Shown piece after piece: positions 1 to 8,853 of a stretch of 64,000 bases of DNA. Source of the DNA: DASVNK01 sp036383895 (GTDB lineage Bacteria; Verrucomicrobiota; Verrucomicrobiia; Limisphaerales; SXQI01); the NCBI GenBank assembly GCA_036383895.1, contig DASVNK010000024.1, positions 1 to 64,000 of the forward strand, given 5' to 3'. Under the pieces are notes generated by a model, which was not told where the DNA came from, did not search any database, and was given only the letters and a program-made list of their open reading frames with translations. A program made the translations under genes and the position numbers. Numbering within the stretch: position 1 is the stretch's first letter; each line of letters starts with the position of its first letter.

Positions 1-56
1 GCTCGTAACACAAACTCACTTCTCTGGTTCATCACTTTTATCTCCTTCCAGGGCAT
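1..56 (-). CDS. IS481-family transposase, N-terminal fragment (cut by window edge)
   Basis: Reading the minus strand from 56 leftwards gives MPWKEIKVMNQRSEFVLR, then the window ends. The MPWKE...EFV opening is the usual N-terminus of IS481-family DDE transposases, whose first segment is a helix-turn-helix DNA-binding domain. The rest, including the DDE catalytic core, lies outside the window, so whether the gene is intact is unknown. The terminal repeats directly upstream support the assignment. Confidence 0.7.
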   Translation of the reverse strand, partial: MPWKEIKVMNQRSEFVLR

Positions 57-132
57 GCACCGCTTCTTACCAAGAAGCCCGCGCAAGTGTTACCCATGTT
101 CTGAACCACCGGCGTTACCCATCTCTTGAACC
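1..132 (-). mobile_element. end of an IS481-family insertion sequence
   Basis: The left edge holds the 5' end of a transposase gene on the minus strand (see 1-56). Ahead of it are two near-identical 19-mers at 89-107 and 114-132, both of the form GTTACCCAT(N)5TGAACC. Repeated GTTACCCATG-type motifs just upstream of the transposase are what I remember from IS481-type termini. The exact outer boundary and any target duplication cannot be set because the other end is outside the window. Confidence 0.65.
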
Positions 133-203
133 CGCACCCGCGTAAATCTCGTTTCCATTGAGAATGGTCTTGGTGGTTGGTTTTTTCGTGAACTTTTGGC
201 AGG

Positions 204-893
204 ATGGCGGGGATGCAGCGCCTATTGGAGGGAGTTCACAAGTTTCGCCAGGATGAGTTCGGGAAGTATAAGGCAATGTTTCGCCGGCTTTCGCGGCATG
301 GGCAGAAGCCGCATACGTTGTTCATCACTTGCGCGGATTCGCGGGTGTTGGCGGAGTTGATCACGCAGAGCAATCCGGGCGATTTATTCGTGATCAAGAA
401 TGTGGGGAATATCGTGCCTTCGGCGAGTATTGCGGAGGGGTTTAACTCGACCGGGGCTGGGATAGAGTTCGCGGTGGAGGTGTTGGGGGTGAGCGATGTG
501 GTGGTGTGTGGACATTCTGGCTGTGGGGCGATGGCGGCGTTGATGAGCCGGCAGAGCGATTGGACACTGAAGCATTTGCATAGCTGGGTGGAGTTGGCGA
601 AGCCGGTGCGGGAGCTGATTGAATCGAAGTACCAGCATCTGACGAATCCAGACGAGCGGATGCGGGCGGCAGAGGAGGAGAATGTGCTCTTCTCGATCGA
701 ACAGTTGCATACCTACCCGTGCGTGGAGCGGCGGCTGGCGGATGGATCGCTGCGGTTGCATGCCTGGTTTTTCAAGATCGGGACGGGTGAGTTGTTTGCG
801 TATGATCCGGAGCAGAACGGGTTCATGGCGATTACGGGAGATACGACTTTTTTGAGCGGGAGTGAGGCGGGCCGAGGTGAGGTAGCGAAGTAG
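204..893 (+). CDS. beta-class carbonic anhydrase
   Basis: A 229-residue cytosolic enzyme predicted to interconvert CO2 and bicarbonate. The beta-class signatures are complete. CADSRV at residues 43-48 gives the zinc ligand C43 and the D45/R47 dyad. CGHSGCGAM from residue 102 gives ligands H104 and C107. The length is normal for bacterial beta enzymes. The ATG at 204 follows a GGCAGG ribosome site. The last codons and the stop lie inside a run of GTAGCGAA octamers, so the C-terminal tail may be repeat-derived. It stands alone, with no sulfate or bicarbonate transporter next to it, so a general bicarbonate-supply role is the default guess. Confidence 0.93.
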   Translation: MAGMQRLLEGVHKFRQDEFGKYKAMFRRLSRHGQKPHTLFITCADSRVLAELITQSNPGDLFVIKNVGNIVPSASIAEGFNSTGAGIEFAVEVLGVSDVVVCGHSGCGAMAALMSRQSDWTLKHLHSWVELAKPVRELIESKYQHLTNPDERMRAAEEENVLFSIEQLHTYPCVERRLADGSLRLHAWFFKIGTGELFAYDPEQNGFMAITGDTTFLSGSEAGRGEVAK

Positions 894-973
894 CGAAGTA
901 GCGAAAGGGCGAAGTAGTTTCACCACGGAGGCACAGAGGGCACGGAGAAGAATTCACCGCGGAGGACGCGGAG
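882..973. repeat. octamer repeat and CACGGAGG-type repeat
   Basis: Three tandem GTAGCGAA octamers start at 882 and are followed by a degenerate copy. They overlap the end of the carbonic anhydrase gene. Next comes a CACCACGGAGGCACAGAG-like string and a second CACCGCGGAGG unit (about 920-973), a type of dispersed intergenic repeat often seen in Verrucomicrobiota and Planctomycetota. No gene is visible here. Confidence 0.6.
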
Positions 974-1018
974 GATCGCAGCGGGTTGGAGGCGGGGCAG
1001 GTTAGGAAACTGCGCGCA

Positions 1019-1555
1019 TCACTTGGTGGAGGCTTGGGAGGATTGGAATTGGGAGGATTCGATTTCGGGCCAGAGAGGTTTTAGGTCGGGATCGGCGAGG
1101 GCGAGGAGTTTGACTTCTTTGGATTCGCCGAGGAGGAAGGCTTTTTTGAGCCAGGCGCGGCCTTCGTCGAGGCGGCTGAGCTGGCAGGCGTAGCAGGAGA
1201 GGTCGTAGGCGATGATCCAGGAGCGAGGGAATTTTTTCGCCATGGGGAGGAGAAGGTTCCAGGCGTCTTCGGTGCGGTTGAGGCGGTAGAGACTGACGGC
1301 CTGGTGGAGCCAGCCCTGGGGCAGGCCGGGCGCGACTTCACAGAAGGCCTGGGCGATGGGGAGCGATTTGTCCCATTTATCGGTGCGGGCGAAAATCTGC
1401 CATTTCACTTCGAGAACCTGCGGATGGTCGAGGAATTCGGGGGCGATTTGGTTGAGCTCAGCGAGCGCTTCGAGCGGGTTGCTGAGCTCGAGCCAGCCGA
1501 CGGCCGCTTCGAGGAAGTGGTTGTTGGGCGGCGGTAATGTTTTTTTGACGGACAC
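1019..1555 (-). CDS. TPR-like hypothetical protein
   Basis: A 178-residue protein starting with GTG at 1555. It has helical repeats of TPR type: segments such as ALAELNQIAPEFLDHPQVLE, then PQGWLHQAVSLYRLNRTEDA and IAYDLSCYACQLSRLDEGRA, spaced by about 34 residues. No signal peptide or catalytic motif is visible, so it is probably a cytosolic protein-protein interaction scaffold. It sits downstream of the AsmA operon on the same strand, separated by a possible terminator. No specific partner can be named. Confidence 0.75.
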   Translation of the reverse strand: MSVKKTLPPPNNHFLEAAVGWLELSNPLEALAELNQIAPEFLDHPQVLEVKWQIFARTDKWDKSLPIAQAFCEVAPGLPQGWLHQAVSLYRLNRTEDAWNLLLPMAKKFPRSWIIAYDLSCYACQLSRLDEGRAWLKKAFLLGESKEVKLLALADPDLKPLWPEIESSQFQSSQASTK

Positions 1556-1581
1556 AGGCTTAGTTATTGGTGTTCAACAAA

Positions 1582-1611
1582 AGCGGCCCCTCTCTTTCGG
1601 GAGGAACCGCT
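1582..1611 (-). terminator. possible terminator after the AsmA-like gene
   Basis: An inverted repeat AGCGG...CCGCT encloses a second short stem (CCTCTC/GGGAGG). On the minus strand it is followed by TTTTGTTG. It lies about 75 bases after the stop of the AsmA-like gene and just before the TPR gene. The T-run is weak. Confidence 0.4.
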
Positions 1612-1683
1612 GTAACCCTTCACCCGAAGGGCCGGTTTGATCGAGAGAATATAGAGCATTTCCGGTGCCGAGGAAAGATGTCA

Positions 1684-4600
1684 CTACTGGCGTACGGGGG
1701 GGTGAGGTGCTGGTTCCGCGGCATCTTTTTTGTCGCGGTCGTTGAGGGAGCCGAGAATGCGGAAGGGGGCGAGGAGGAATTTGGGGACGTATTTAAGGTC
1801 GGTTTTTGGGGCTTGCACGGTGCCGGAGACTTTTGCTTCGAAGGCTTTGGAGACGGGCCAAAGGGCAATGGAGAAGAGTTTGCCGACGATCCTGGCGTCG
1901 CGGAAGATTTGGGCTTCAACTTCGGCGCTGAGGTTGCCGTCGAGGTCGACGCTGCCCTGGTAACCGAGGCGGAAAGCGGGCGCGCGGACTTGCATGTCGC
2001 GCGTGTAAACCACGCTATTCGTGATGGTGTAGGTGCCGGAACCGGCGGTCACGCGACTGCTGCCCAGGCCTGGCGCGATGCCGTCGAGGACGGGCGTGAA
2101 GATGCCGAAGATAGGGACGTTCCAGAGGAAACCATCACGCATATTCGCGCTGCCGTAACCATTCCAACTGCGGTCATTGCTGGAGTTGGCGGAGGTGATG
2201 ACGAGTTCGCCGTCGAGGAGGCCTTCGATGTGGTTGGTGGATTGAGTGAGGTCGGCGACGAGGTATTTGAGTTCCGCATTGGTGGCGGTGGCGGAGAAGC
2301 TGTAGTTGGCGGAATCGTCGCGATGGTCGATGACGAAGTAGCCGCTCCATTGGGCATCGCCGCCGTAGAATTTGGCGACGACGTTGGAAAAGGAAATGTG
2401 GTCGCCACGCCAATGAACGTGGCCGGCGAGGTACGGCATGCGGAAACGCCAGAAGGTAAATTCGTTTCCGGAGACGTCGAAGTGGAGATCGGCTTTGGAC
2501 CAGTGGCGGAGCGGCACAATGCCGTTGACGCGCACGGTGGGGACTTGCGCGAAGCGGTAGGGAATAATGGCGTCATAGGCGTCTTCACCGACGAGGGACA
2601 TGGCGATATAGGGATCGATGGTGCTGACGATGTTCGTGACGAACATGGTTTCGCTGGCGGGATCGATGCGGAGATAGGGGACGCGGGCTTCTTCCTTTCC
2701 GCGATGGACGAGGACATCGGTACATATGAGGAGACCGTTCGTGACGGCAATGGTGGCGCGGATATCGGAGAAGGCTTGTTCCTTGACGAAGAAATCTCCG
2801 GCGACAAGAAAGGCGTCGACGTTGAGGCGGGAGTCGTCATCCCAATTGCCCGTGGCGCGAGCGAGCAGGTGCGGGGGTTGGACGAATTTGACCGTGTTGA
2901 GCGCGGGTTGGTGTTCCTTGGGGAAGAGAGGCTTGAGAATGGCGGGGTCGAGGCGGCTGTCGATTTCGGAGCGGAAATCGCCGTTGGTAACGTTGCCGGA
3001 ATAGCTGAGGTGAGCTCGGCCTTCCGGGCGGGTGATAACGAGGTCAGGCAGAGTCCAAACGAAATTGGTAAAGTTGAAATGCGATTCGGCTTTATCGGCC
3101 ACGACTCCGCGGAATTTGCCCGAGCCTTCGAAGCGGCCGGAGATTTCCAAAGTTTTGGCGAGGTCGGCGACTTTCCAGGCTTTGTTCCATTCCGGAAATT
3201 GGAATGAAAGAGAAGTTTCGACATTAGGCGGATCTTCCCATTCGAACTGGGAGAACCAGAGTTGAACTGGCTTATCGAGGAGAGCGGAGAGTTTCTCGTA
3301 AGGAAAATCGGAGGAGGAACGAACAGTGGCAAGGCGTGAGCGGACATCGAGATGGGCGTCGCCTTTCAAGAAGCCGCCGTAAAGAGAAGCGTCGAGATTC
3401 GTGATGGCGAGTTGTGGATAAGACCATGTTCCGAGGGAGCGGATGGAGCCGATCTCTACGTTGAGCGCGCGGATATTGGTGCTGATGAGTTGCCAGGGAG
3501 ATTCGAGACGTTGCCAGAGCGGGAGGGCGGGTTCGGTGGGAGGACGGGTCGCGAGGGTTCCTTGAAGTTGGATTGTTTGTACTTCCGCTGCGCCAACCTG
3601 GACACTGCCGGAAGCGAAGGACCATTGGCCGGACAGCTCGTTGCGTTGGTCGATTTGCAGGGGCGCGCGAGAGAGCAAGCGGGCGAGCCAGTTGGCTGGT
3701 GTGGGGAAGGGGAGCGGGTGGTCGAGGGAGGCATCAAGTCGATTGGTTTGACTGCGCAGGCCGGAGGATTCCGTGGGGCCGGTGGCGATCTCGATTTGTG
3801 AACGGATGGGCGCGTTGGAATTTTCTTGAAAGGAACTGAGGGTGGCGGCGGCGCTGTTGAGACGGAACCAACGGGCGTTCACTGGGCCGGTGGCAAGGTC
3901 CACGTGATTTGTGATCAGTCGGTCCATGTTGCGGGTCCAGAGCGTTTCGCCTTGGAGGCGGAGGGAATCGATGGTTCCGTGTGCGGTGCGGAAGCCGCTG
4001 ATTTCAGAGAGGAAATCGCCGCGCACGGCGTTGTTAGAAGGCGTGGGAGCGATGGATGAGGAAATTTGGAGGCGATCGAAAGTGCCCCATTTGCTGGTGG
4101 CTTCATCACTCTTTATTACCACGGTCGCGCGAGTGCTGCTTAGGTCGGTGCCATCGGCGGTTAAGGAGATGGAAAGTTCCGGGGGAGCTTTGAAGTCGAG
4201 CTGCTCGGCGAGCGCGACGATATCGCTCAGATTCTTTTGCCAATTATTCGTGCCGATGCTCCCAGCCTGAGCGAGGCGAAATTTCCAGAGATGCTTTACC
4301 TCGCCGCTCAACCGCGCTTTTGCGCCGAGCGCTTCGGCGGAGAAGTCCATGACGCGGAGGACATCGCCGGGAACAAAATGAACGTGGGTGTTAATGTTGG
4401 TGACGAGAAGCGCGTTGGTGGTGGAGACGCCCAGCGGGACGGTGAGGCTGCCGGAAACCAGGCGAATGCCCGAAAGTTCGAATTGGCCGGAGCGGAGGCG
4501 CTCGTAGTCGACAATGAATTCAGCTTCGCGCGCCGCGAAGCTGGGAGAGTTGGTGGAGTGGGCGCGAATGAAGACGTCGCGTGCGACGAGGTGGCGAATG

Positions 4601-4812
4601 CCTTTGAGTTTTAGCGTCGTGAAATCGAGTTCGATCCTGCGGCGTTGAACTTCTGTGCGGATGGCGTTGGCGACGAATTTTGGAACGCCGAAAAGGTTGC
4701 ACCAGAGAATTGCGGCGACGGCGAAGCAGACGACGAGCAGCACCGCAATGCGGAACCAACGAAAGATCCTGCGAAGGGGGTGAAGGCGTCGTTTGTTGCG
4801 GCGTTCCGCCAT
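1684..4812 (-). CDS. AsmA-like / TamB-like large envelope protein
   Basis: A 1042-residue protein with a basic N-terminus (MAERRNKRRLHPLRR) and one membrane segment at about residues 17-40. The rest is a long beta-rich periplasmic body. The order of repeated beta segments and a C-terminal AsmA-like stretch (GSANMRDGFLWNVPIFGIF, then a DLDGNLSAEVEAQIF region) match the AsmA/DUF3971 superfamily, which bridges inner and outer membrane in lipid or outer-membrane homeostasis. It is the last gene of a minus-strand operon, 16 bases after the DUF4340 gene. The shared operon with an ABC exporter suggests an envelope role. The substrate is unknown. Confidence 0.75.
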   Translation of the reverse strand: MAERRNKRRLHPLRRIFRWFRIAVLLVVCFAVAAILWCNLFGVPKFVANAIRTEVQRRRIELDFTTLKLKGIRHLVARDVFIRAHSTNSPSFAAREAEFIVDYERLRSGQFELSGIRLVSGSLTVPLGVSTTNALLVTNINTHVHFVPGDVLRVMDFSAEALGAKARLSGEVKHLWKFRLAQAGSIGTNNWQKNLSDIVALAEQLDFKAPPELSISLTADGTDLSSTRATVVIKSDEATSKWGTFDRLQISSSIAPTPSNNAVRGDFLSEISGFRTAHGTIDSLRLQGETLWTRNMDRLITNHVDLATGPVNARWFRLNSAAATLSSFQENSNAPIRSQIEIATGPTESSGLRSQTNRLDASLDHPLPFPTPANWLARLLSRAPLQIDQRNELSGQWSFASGSVQVGAAEVQTIQLQGTLATRPPTEPALPLWQRLESPWQLISTNIRALNVEIGSIRSLGTWSYPQLAITNLDASLYGGFLKGDAHLDVRSRLATVRSSSDFPYEKLSALLDKPVQLWFSQFEWEDPPNVETSLSFQFPEWNKAWKVADLAKTLEISGRFEGSGKFRGVVADKAESHFNFTNFVWTLPDLVITRPEGRAHLSYSGNVTNGDFRSEIDSRLDPAILKPLFPKEHQPALNTVKFVQPPHLLARATGNWDDDSRLNVDAFLVAGDFFVKEQAFSDIRATIAVTNGLLICTDVLVHRGKEEARVPYLRIDPASETMFVTNIVSTIDPYIAMSLVGEDAYDAIIPYRFAQVPTVRVNGIVPLRHWSKADLHFDVSGNEFTFWRFRMPYLAGHVHWRGDHISFSNVVAKFYGGDAQWSGYFVIDHRDDSANYSFSATATNAELKYLVADLTQSTNHIEGLLDGELVITSANSSNDRSWNGYGSANMRDGFLWNVPIFGIFTPVLDGIAPGLGSSRVTAGSGTYTITNSVVYTRDMQVRAPAFRLGYQGSVDLDGNLSAEVEAQIFRDARIVGKLFSIALWPVSKAFEAKVSGTVQAPKTDLKYVPKFLLAPFRILGSLNDRDKKDAAEPAPHPPVRQ

Positions 4813-4828
4813 GGTGTTTACCGGCTGC

Positions 4829-6607
4829 CTACCTGGCGTGGGGCAGGTTCTGCTTTAATAGATGGTAAATCTCTCCGGGGAATTCAAAGATAAGAGAGGG
4901 AACGTTGGGGTGCTCGGCGTAAACGTCACGGCGGATGGTCAGTTTACCGAGAGGTATCCGCCACACCTGGGTGCCGTTCTCGCCTTTGACTTCCAATTCC
5001 AGGGTTTCGCTGCCTATGCCGAAAGATTGTTTACGCTCTGGACTGTTACTTACCCAGTTACGCAGAGCTTTGAGGGTGCTTAGACGAAATACCGCTTCGG
5101 CAATGGCCTCGTTTGCGAGCGGTTCAGAAGCCCAGGCGGCCCCGGTTCGGACCGCGGTGTTCGTGCTGGTAGAACTTACGATGCTTACCCGCACGACGCT
5201 GCCGGTGGAAAAGGTGAAAATCTGCCGATCACGGAGTTCCCAGGAAGCGCGGGGAAGCTGAGTCATCTTTGCCAAGTCGGTAAGGTAGATCGGCGCTTCA
5301 TCGGACCGTTTGACGTAAATTCGGTCTGTGGCGGGCGTCCCGAAGGCCAATTCGGGCCCGGGTTTGTTAGTGACCGATCCGGTAGAATTGGTTGAGCGCT
5401 CCAAGAAGGCGTAGCGGGCTAGAGGTTTCTGCAATCCGAGTTCCTGGAGATCCGCTTCGGTAGGAACTTCTTTGGCGATGTCGAGGATTCGCAGTGCGAG
5501 AACGCCGGAGAGGAATTCGCCCAGGAGTTCCCGGTCAGCAAAGAAGCCATCTTCAGCTCCGATGCGCCAGCGTTCATCGGGTTGGCGCTGAATGGCGAAC
5601 TGTTCCTGGAAATTCACTTCGATGCGATTGAGCGCGCCTATGTTCTCGAGGGTCATTAAGCGCGGGTCGTGAAATGCTTTGTAGGGCTGCTTCAGGAAAT
5701 CGAGGAGATCCTGCGAAACGGTGACGATGTTGGTGTGACCGATCAGACGAGCGAACACCTGGTTGGTCTGGTTTGTGACAGCGCCCCCGAACTCGATGGT
5801 GAAGGCGCGGTTAGTGCCGTGGTTGAAACCGACCTCCAATTCCGGTGACTGCAAGCCGAAGCGTTCCAGGTCGGCTACGCTGTCAGCGATAAAGCCGGTC
5901 ACCTGGGCATGCGCGAGTTGGTTGAGCAACGTGGAGATCTGATGTTGATCGCCGCGGGCGGGAATCGGCCGGGTGATTCTCCAGAGTTGATTTGTGGGGT
6001 TTTTGCCGAGTTCGAAAATACGCTGGCGGTGGCGGACTTGCAGATGGTCGAAGGGCAAGCCGGCAAGTTGGACCAAACGTTGACTGCGCCAGGCGTTTGT
6101 GGATTCCGGAAGGTGTTGAATGAGGTCGGACTGAGTCAGGACGACTTCAGATGATGGAATGATTCGAAGATAAATGTTGTTGGTAAGTGGAGCGTTGCCG
6201 CCGACCTCAAACTGAAATTTGTTAGTGGCGGTTTCGACCTGAACGGTGGCGCGTGGGGGTTCAAGGCCGAAATTTCGTTGGCCTTGCAGAGCGACTTCGT
6301 GTTGGGGAAGACGATCGAAACTGCGGAGTTGAACAAGATTTGTAACAAACATCTCAATCGCAGTTTGGTGCGCCGGATATGGAGGCCTGGTGAGAAACCA
6401 GACACCGTTTGTTTGTTCGGCACGCAGCACGCCGCCCGCGGAGAGGGTTATTTCGAGCGCCGTAATGTTCAGCGGTTCGACACCGGGCAGGACGCGCGCG
6501 GCGGCGGTGCGTTCGGTGGCTCCGGGAATGCGCCGTTCGAAAAAGAAAATGAACGCGAACAGCGCGATCGCCAAAATGGTGAGAAACCAGGTGAGCTTTC
6601 TTTGCAT
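4829..6607 (-). CDS. DUF4340 domain-containing protein
   Basis: A 592-residue protein with an N-terminal membrane anchor (about residues 5-24, LTWFLTILAIALFAFIFFF) and a long extracytoplasmic part. That part contains repeated beta-rich modules with conserved phrases such as NITALEITL, LPFDHLQVRH and ERFGLQSPELEVGF, as in DUF4340 proteins. This family is routinely encoded next to GldG-like proteins and ABC transporters, as here, where it starts 3 bases after the GldG-like gene. A biochemical activity is not established. It is probably a periplasmic partner of the transporter. Confidence 0.85.
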   Translation of the reverse strand: MQRKLTWFLTILAIALFAFIFFFERRIPGATERTAAARVLPGVEPLNITALEITLSAGGVLRAEQTNGVWFLTRPPYPAHQTAIEMFVTNLVQLRSFDRLPQHEVALQGQRNFGLEPPRATVQVETATNKFQFEVGGNAPLTNNIYLRIIPSSEVVLTQSDLIQHLPESTNAWRSQRLVQLAGLPFDHLQVRHRQRIFELGKNPTNQLWRITRPIPARGDQHQISTLLNQLAHAQVTGFIADSVADLERFGLQSPELEVGFNHGTNRAFTIEFGGAVTNQTNQVFARLIGHTNIVTVSQDLLDFLKQPYKAFHDPRLMTLENIGALNRIEVNFQEQFAIQRQPDERWRIGAEDGFFADRELLGEFLSGVLALRILDIAKEVPTEADLQELGLQKPLARYAFLERSTNSTGSVTNKPGPELAFGTPATDRIYVKRSDEAPIYLTDLAKMTQLPRASWELRDRQIFTFSTGSVVRVSIVSSTSTNTAVRTGAAWASEPLANEAIAEAVFRLSTLKALRNWVSNSPERKQSFGIGSETLELEVKGENGTQVWRIPLGKLTIRRDVYAEHPNVPSLIFEFPGEIYHLLKQNLPHAR

Positions 6608-6610
6608 GGC

Positions 6611-8101
6611 CTAGACGCGCCTCCTGACCCAAACAAAAAAACCAAAGAGGAGAAATGCTCCGGGAATGGCGCCGAGGAACAGCCATCGCGTTTGCTTCAT
6701 TTGTTCTTCGGTGAGATTGATTTGATATTCACTCAGCGGGCTAGGGCCTATTTCGGCGAGAAGGGAATCGCGGCTGACCAGCCAGTTGATGATCTGATTG
6801 GCGAAATCGCTGTTCGCTGCATGGCCGATCAGCTGGTTGGAAACAAACAACGATTCTCCCACAACGACGACGCGGCTGGAACCACCATCGGCACCGACTC
6901 CTTGAATGGCGCCACGTTCTCCCGCGACGGCGAGCGGGATTGCGCCGGAGCGGCGCGGTTCGGCGTTGCCCGCGGCATCGAGCGCGACCAGGAGTTGGCC
7001 GAGTTGGCTAGTGAAAAGGATTTCAGTGACTTTTGGAGCATCCGCGCTGCCACTCTGCGATGGGCGAACCGAGACTGAGCGTGGGGTGACCAATTTTGTG
7101 CGAGAGCGCAAGAGCGCGCGAACGATCGCGTGCGACCCGTAATTGCCGGTGAGGATGACGTTTTCATTGCCGGATTGCCCGTGAGCCAGGTCCTGCACGT
7201 AATCGAAACCGCACTGGATGTTCCAACGATAGAGAACTGCCTCGATGCCAACCGGGGTCACGCGAGCGGCGGTATTGATGCTATTTAGAAGAAAGAGGAG
7301 GCGACCACCGCGCGCGAGATATTTTTCGATGTTGATGACTTCCTCCTGTTCGAAACGGCGCGATGGGCCGCCGATGATGAGGAGACCGCAATCCTGCGGA
7401 ACGCCGTTGGTGCCGAGGATCGGTCCCATGGCGCGGACTTTGATGTTGTTGTTTTGGAGCATGGTGGCGAATTGGCCGTAGCCTTGCTCGTCGTTGTTCA
7501 GAGCGTGCTCGCCGTGGCCCTGAAGGAAGTAAGCGTTGAGCGCGCCATGTTGAGTGACGTTGAGCAGCGCGGAGGTGAAGAGTTGTTCACCGCGGAAACC
7601 GGTGCGGCGAACTTCCTGACCTTCGGTCATGCCATACTCGGAGAGTTCCGTGCTGAGAACGGTGCGAACCTTACCATCTGAATCGAAGATGACCCGGCTG
7701 GTGTCGCCCTCGGTCGCGAGAGCGTATTTGGAGCGAACGGATGAAGCGCGGCCGGGCATCCTGTAATCGACGAATTCGAGGTCGATTTTGGTGGACCTGG
7801 ACTGATACTCGCGCAGCAAACTGGAAACCGCGCCGAAGAGTGGTTCACGGCGGTCGTAAAAGCAGACGATTTTTACGTTGTTGGTGAGATCTTCCAGGAC
7901 GCGCAGAGTGCGCGGGCTCAGTTTTTGAGCGACGCTATCGGCGAGGTAGAAACGTTGGTTGTGGCGATGCGCGAGGTAATTGAACATCGCAATGAGCGCG
8001 AGCAGCGCGACAGCGGAAAGAATGACGTGGAAGCCAATGCTCCACTTTCGGCGGCGGCTGAAGCTGGTTCTGCGAACTGTCAGTTCCTGGGTGTCCATCA
8101 T
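6611..8101 (-). CDS. GldG-like ABC transporter auxiliary protein
   Basis: A 496-residue protein with membrane segments near both ends (about 20-45 and 470-490) and a large extracytoplasmic middle. The middle has a GldG/ABC_transp_aux domain, with segments like VKIVCFYDRREPLFGAVSSL and GLLIIGGPSRRFEQEEVINI. Members accompany GldA/GldF-type ABC exporters. In Bacteroidota these support gliding, but in other phyla the role is unknown. Its ATG overlaps the stop of the permease gene by 4 bases, so translation is likely coupled. Confidence 0.88.
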   Translation of the reverse strand: MMDTQELTVRRTSFSRRRKWSIGFHVILSAVALLALIAMFNYLAHRHNQRFYLADSVAQKLSPRTLRVLEDLTNNVKIVCFYDRREPLFGAVSSLLREYQSRSTKIDLEFVDYRMPGRASSVRSKYALATEGDTSRVIFDSDGKVRTVLSTELSEYGMTEGQEVRRTGFRGEQLFTSALLNVTQHGALNAYFLQGHGEHALNNDEQGYGQFATMLQNNNIKVRAMGPILGTNGVPQDCGLLIIGGPSRRFEQEEVINIEKYLARGGRLLFLLNSINTAARVTPVGIEAVLYRWNIQCGFDYVQDLAHGQSGNENVILTGNYGSHAIVRALLRSRTKLVTPRSVSVRPSQSGSADAPKVTEILFTSQLGQLLVALDAAGNAEPRRSGAIPLAVAGERGAIQGVGADGGSSRVVVVGESLFVSNQLIGHAANSDFANQIINWLVSRDSLLAEIGPSPLSEYQINLTEEQMKQTRWLFLGAIPGAFLLFGFFVWVRRRV

Positions 8102-8853
8102 TTCCAGCGGCGGCTTTCGATAACCTTCCAGGTGAGGAAGAGGAAAAAGGTGGTGAGCGTTAGGTAAAAGGTAAGGCTCGAGATCTGGAGGACGCCGCGC
8201 GCGAATTCCTGCATGTGTTCTGTCATGGAGATGTGCACAAAGAATTCGGCTTCCCAGCCGGTCGCTTCCACCGGGACAAGGGAACGCATACTGAGGAGGA
8301 AGAGCACGAGGACGAACGCAAAACTGAGGATGGCCGCAACGATTTGGCTGCGAGTGAGTGCGGAGGCGAAAGTTCCCATGGAAATGAATAAGGCGCCAAT
8401 AAGAACGATACCGAGATAGGTAGTGGCAAGTGCTACGAGGTCGATGGGCGCGGAAGCATGGTCAACGAATCGCCGCAGAATGAGCAGATAAGCGATCAAG
8501 GGCAGCCACGCGAAGACGAAGAAAATCAATGCTCCAAAGAATTTTGCGAGCACGACGGTAATGTCCCCCACGGGGGTAGTCATCAATGTTTCAAACGTGC
8601 CGGTGAATTTTTCGAGAGCGAAGGAGCGCATCGTGATCACTGGGGTCGTGAGGACGAGGATGAGCCAGAAGTAAATCGTGGAATAGACCACTTCTGTAAT
8701 TGGAGCATCGATCGGCACGCCGTTCAATTTCGTGATGATATCGTTGAGGCTAAAGCCGAGAAGCAGCAGCACTGTTGCCACAATGACGTAGCCGGTCAGA
8801 GAAAGGAAATGCCCGCCGAGTTCGCGTCGCACTAATGTGAAGAAGGCTTGCAT
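8098..8853 (-). CDS. ABC transporter permease (GldF/ABC-2 type)
   Basis: A 251-residue integral membrane protein with about six hydrophobic segments, for example GYVIVATVLLLLGFSL near residue 21 and VAAILSFAFVLVLFLLSM near residue 190. The TRSFALEKFTGTFETLMTTPV region (MRSFA...GTFETLMTTP) is typical of ABC-2 permeases. It is the membrane half of the exporter whose ATPase ends at 8853; stop and start share one base. In the same operon are GldG-like, DUF4340 and AsmA-like genes. Confidence 0.9.
   Translation of the reverse strand: MQAFFTLVRRELGGHFLSLTGYVIVATVLLLLGFSLNDIITKLNGVPIDAPITEVVYSTIYFWLILVLTTPVITMRSFALEKFTGTFETLMTTPVGDITVVLAKFFGALIFFVFAWLPLIAYLLILRRFVDHASAPIDLVALATTYLGIVLIGALFISMGTFASALTRSQIVAAILSFAFVLVLFLLSMRSLVPVEATGWEAEFFVHISMTEHMQEFARGVLQISSLTFYLTLTTFFLFLTWKVIESRRWK

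Noticed and set aside
1567..3207. 546-codon plus-strand open frame
   Set aside because: It lies opposite the AsmA-like gene. The protein is Gly/Glu/Ala-rich and without any fold or motif, as expected of a GC-rich antisense frame.
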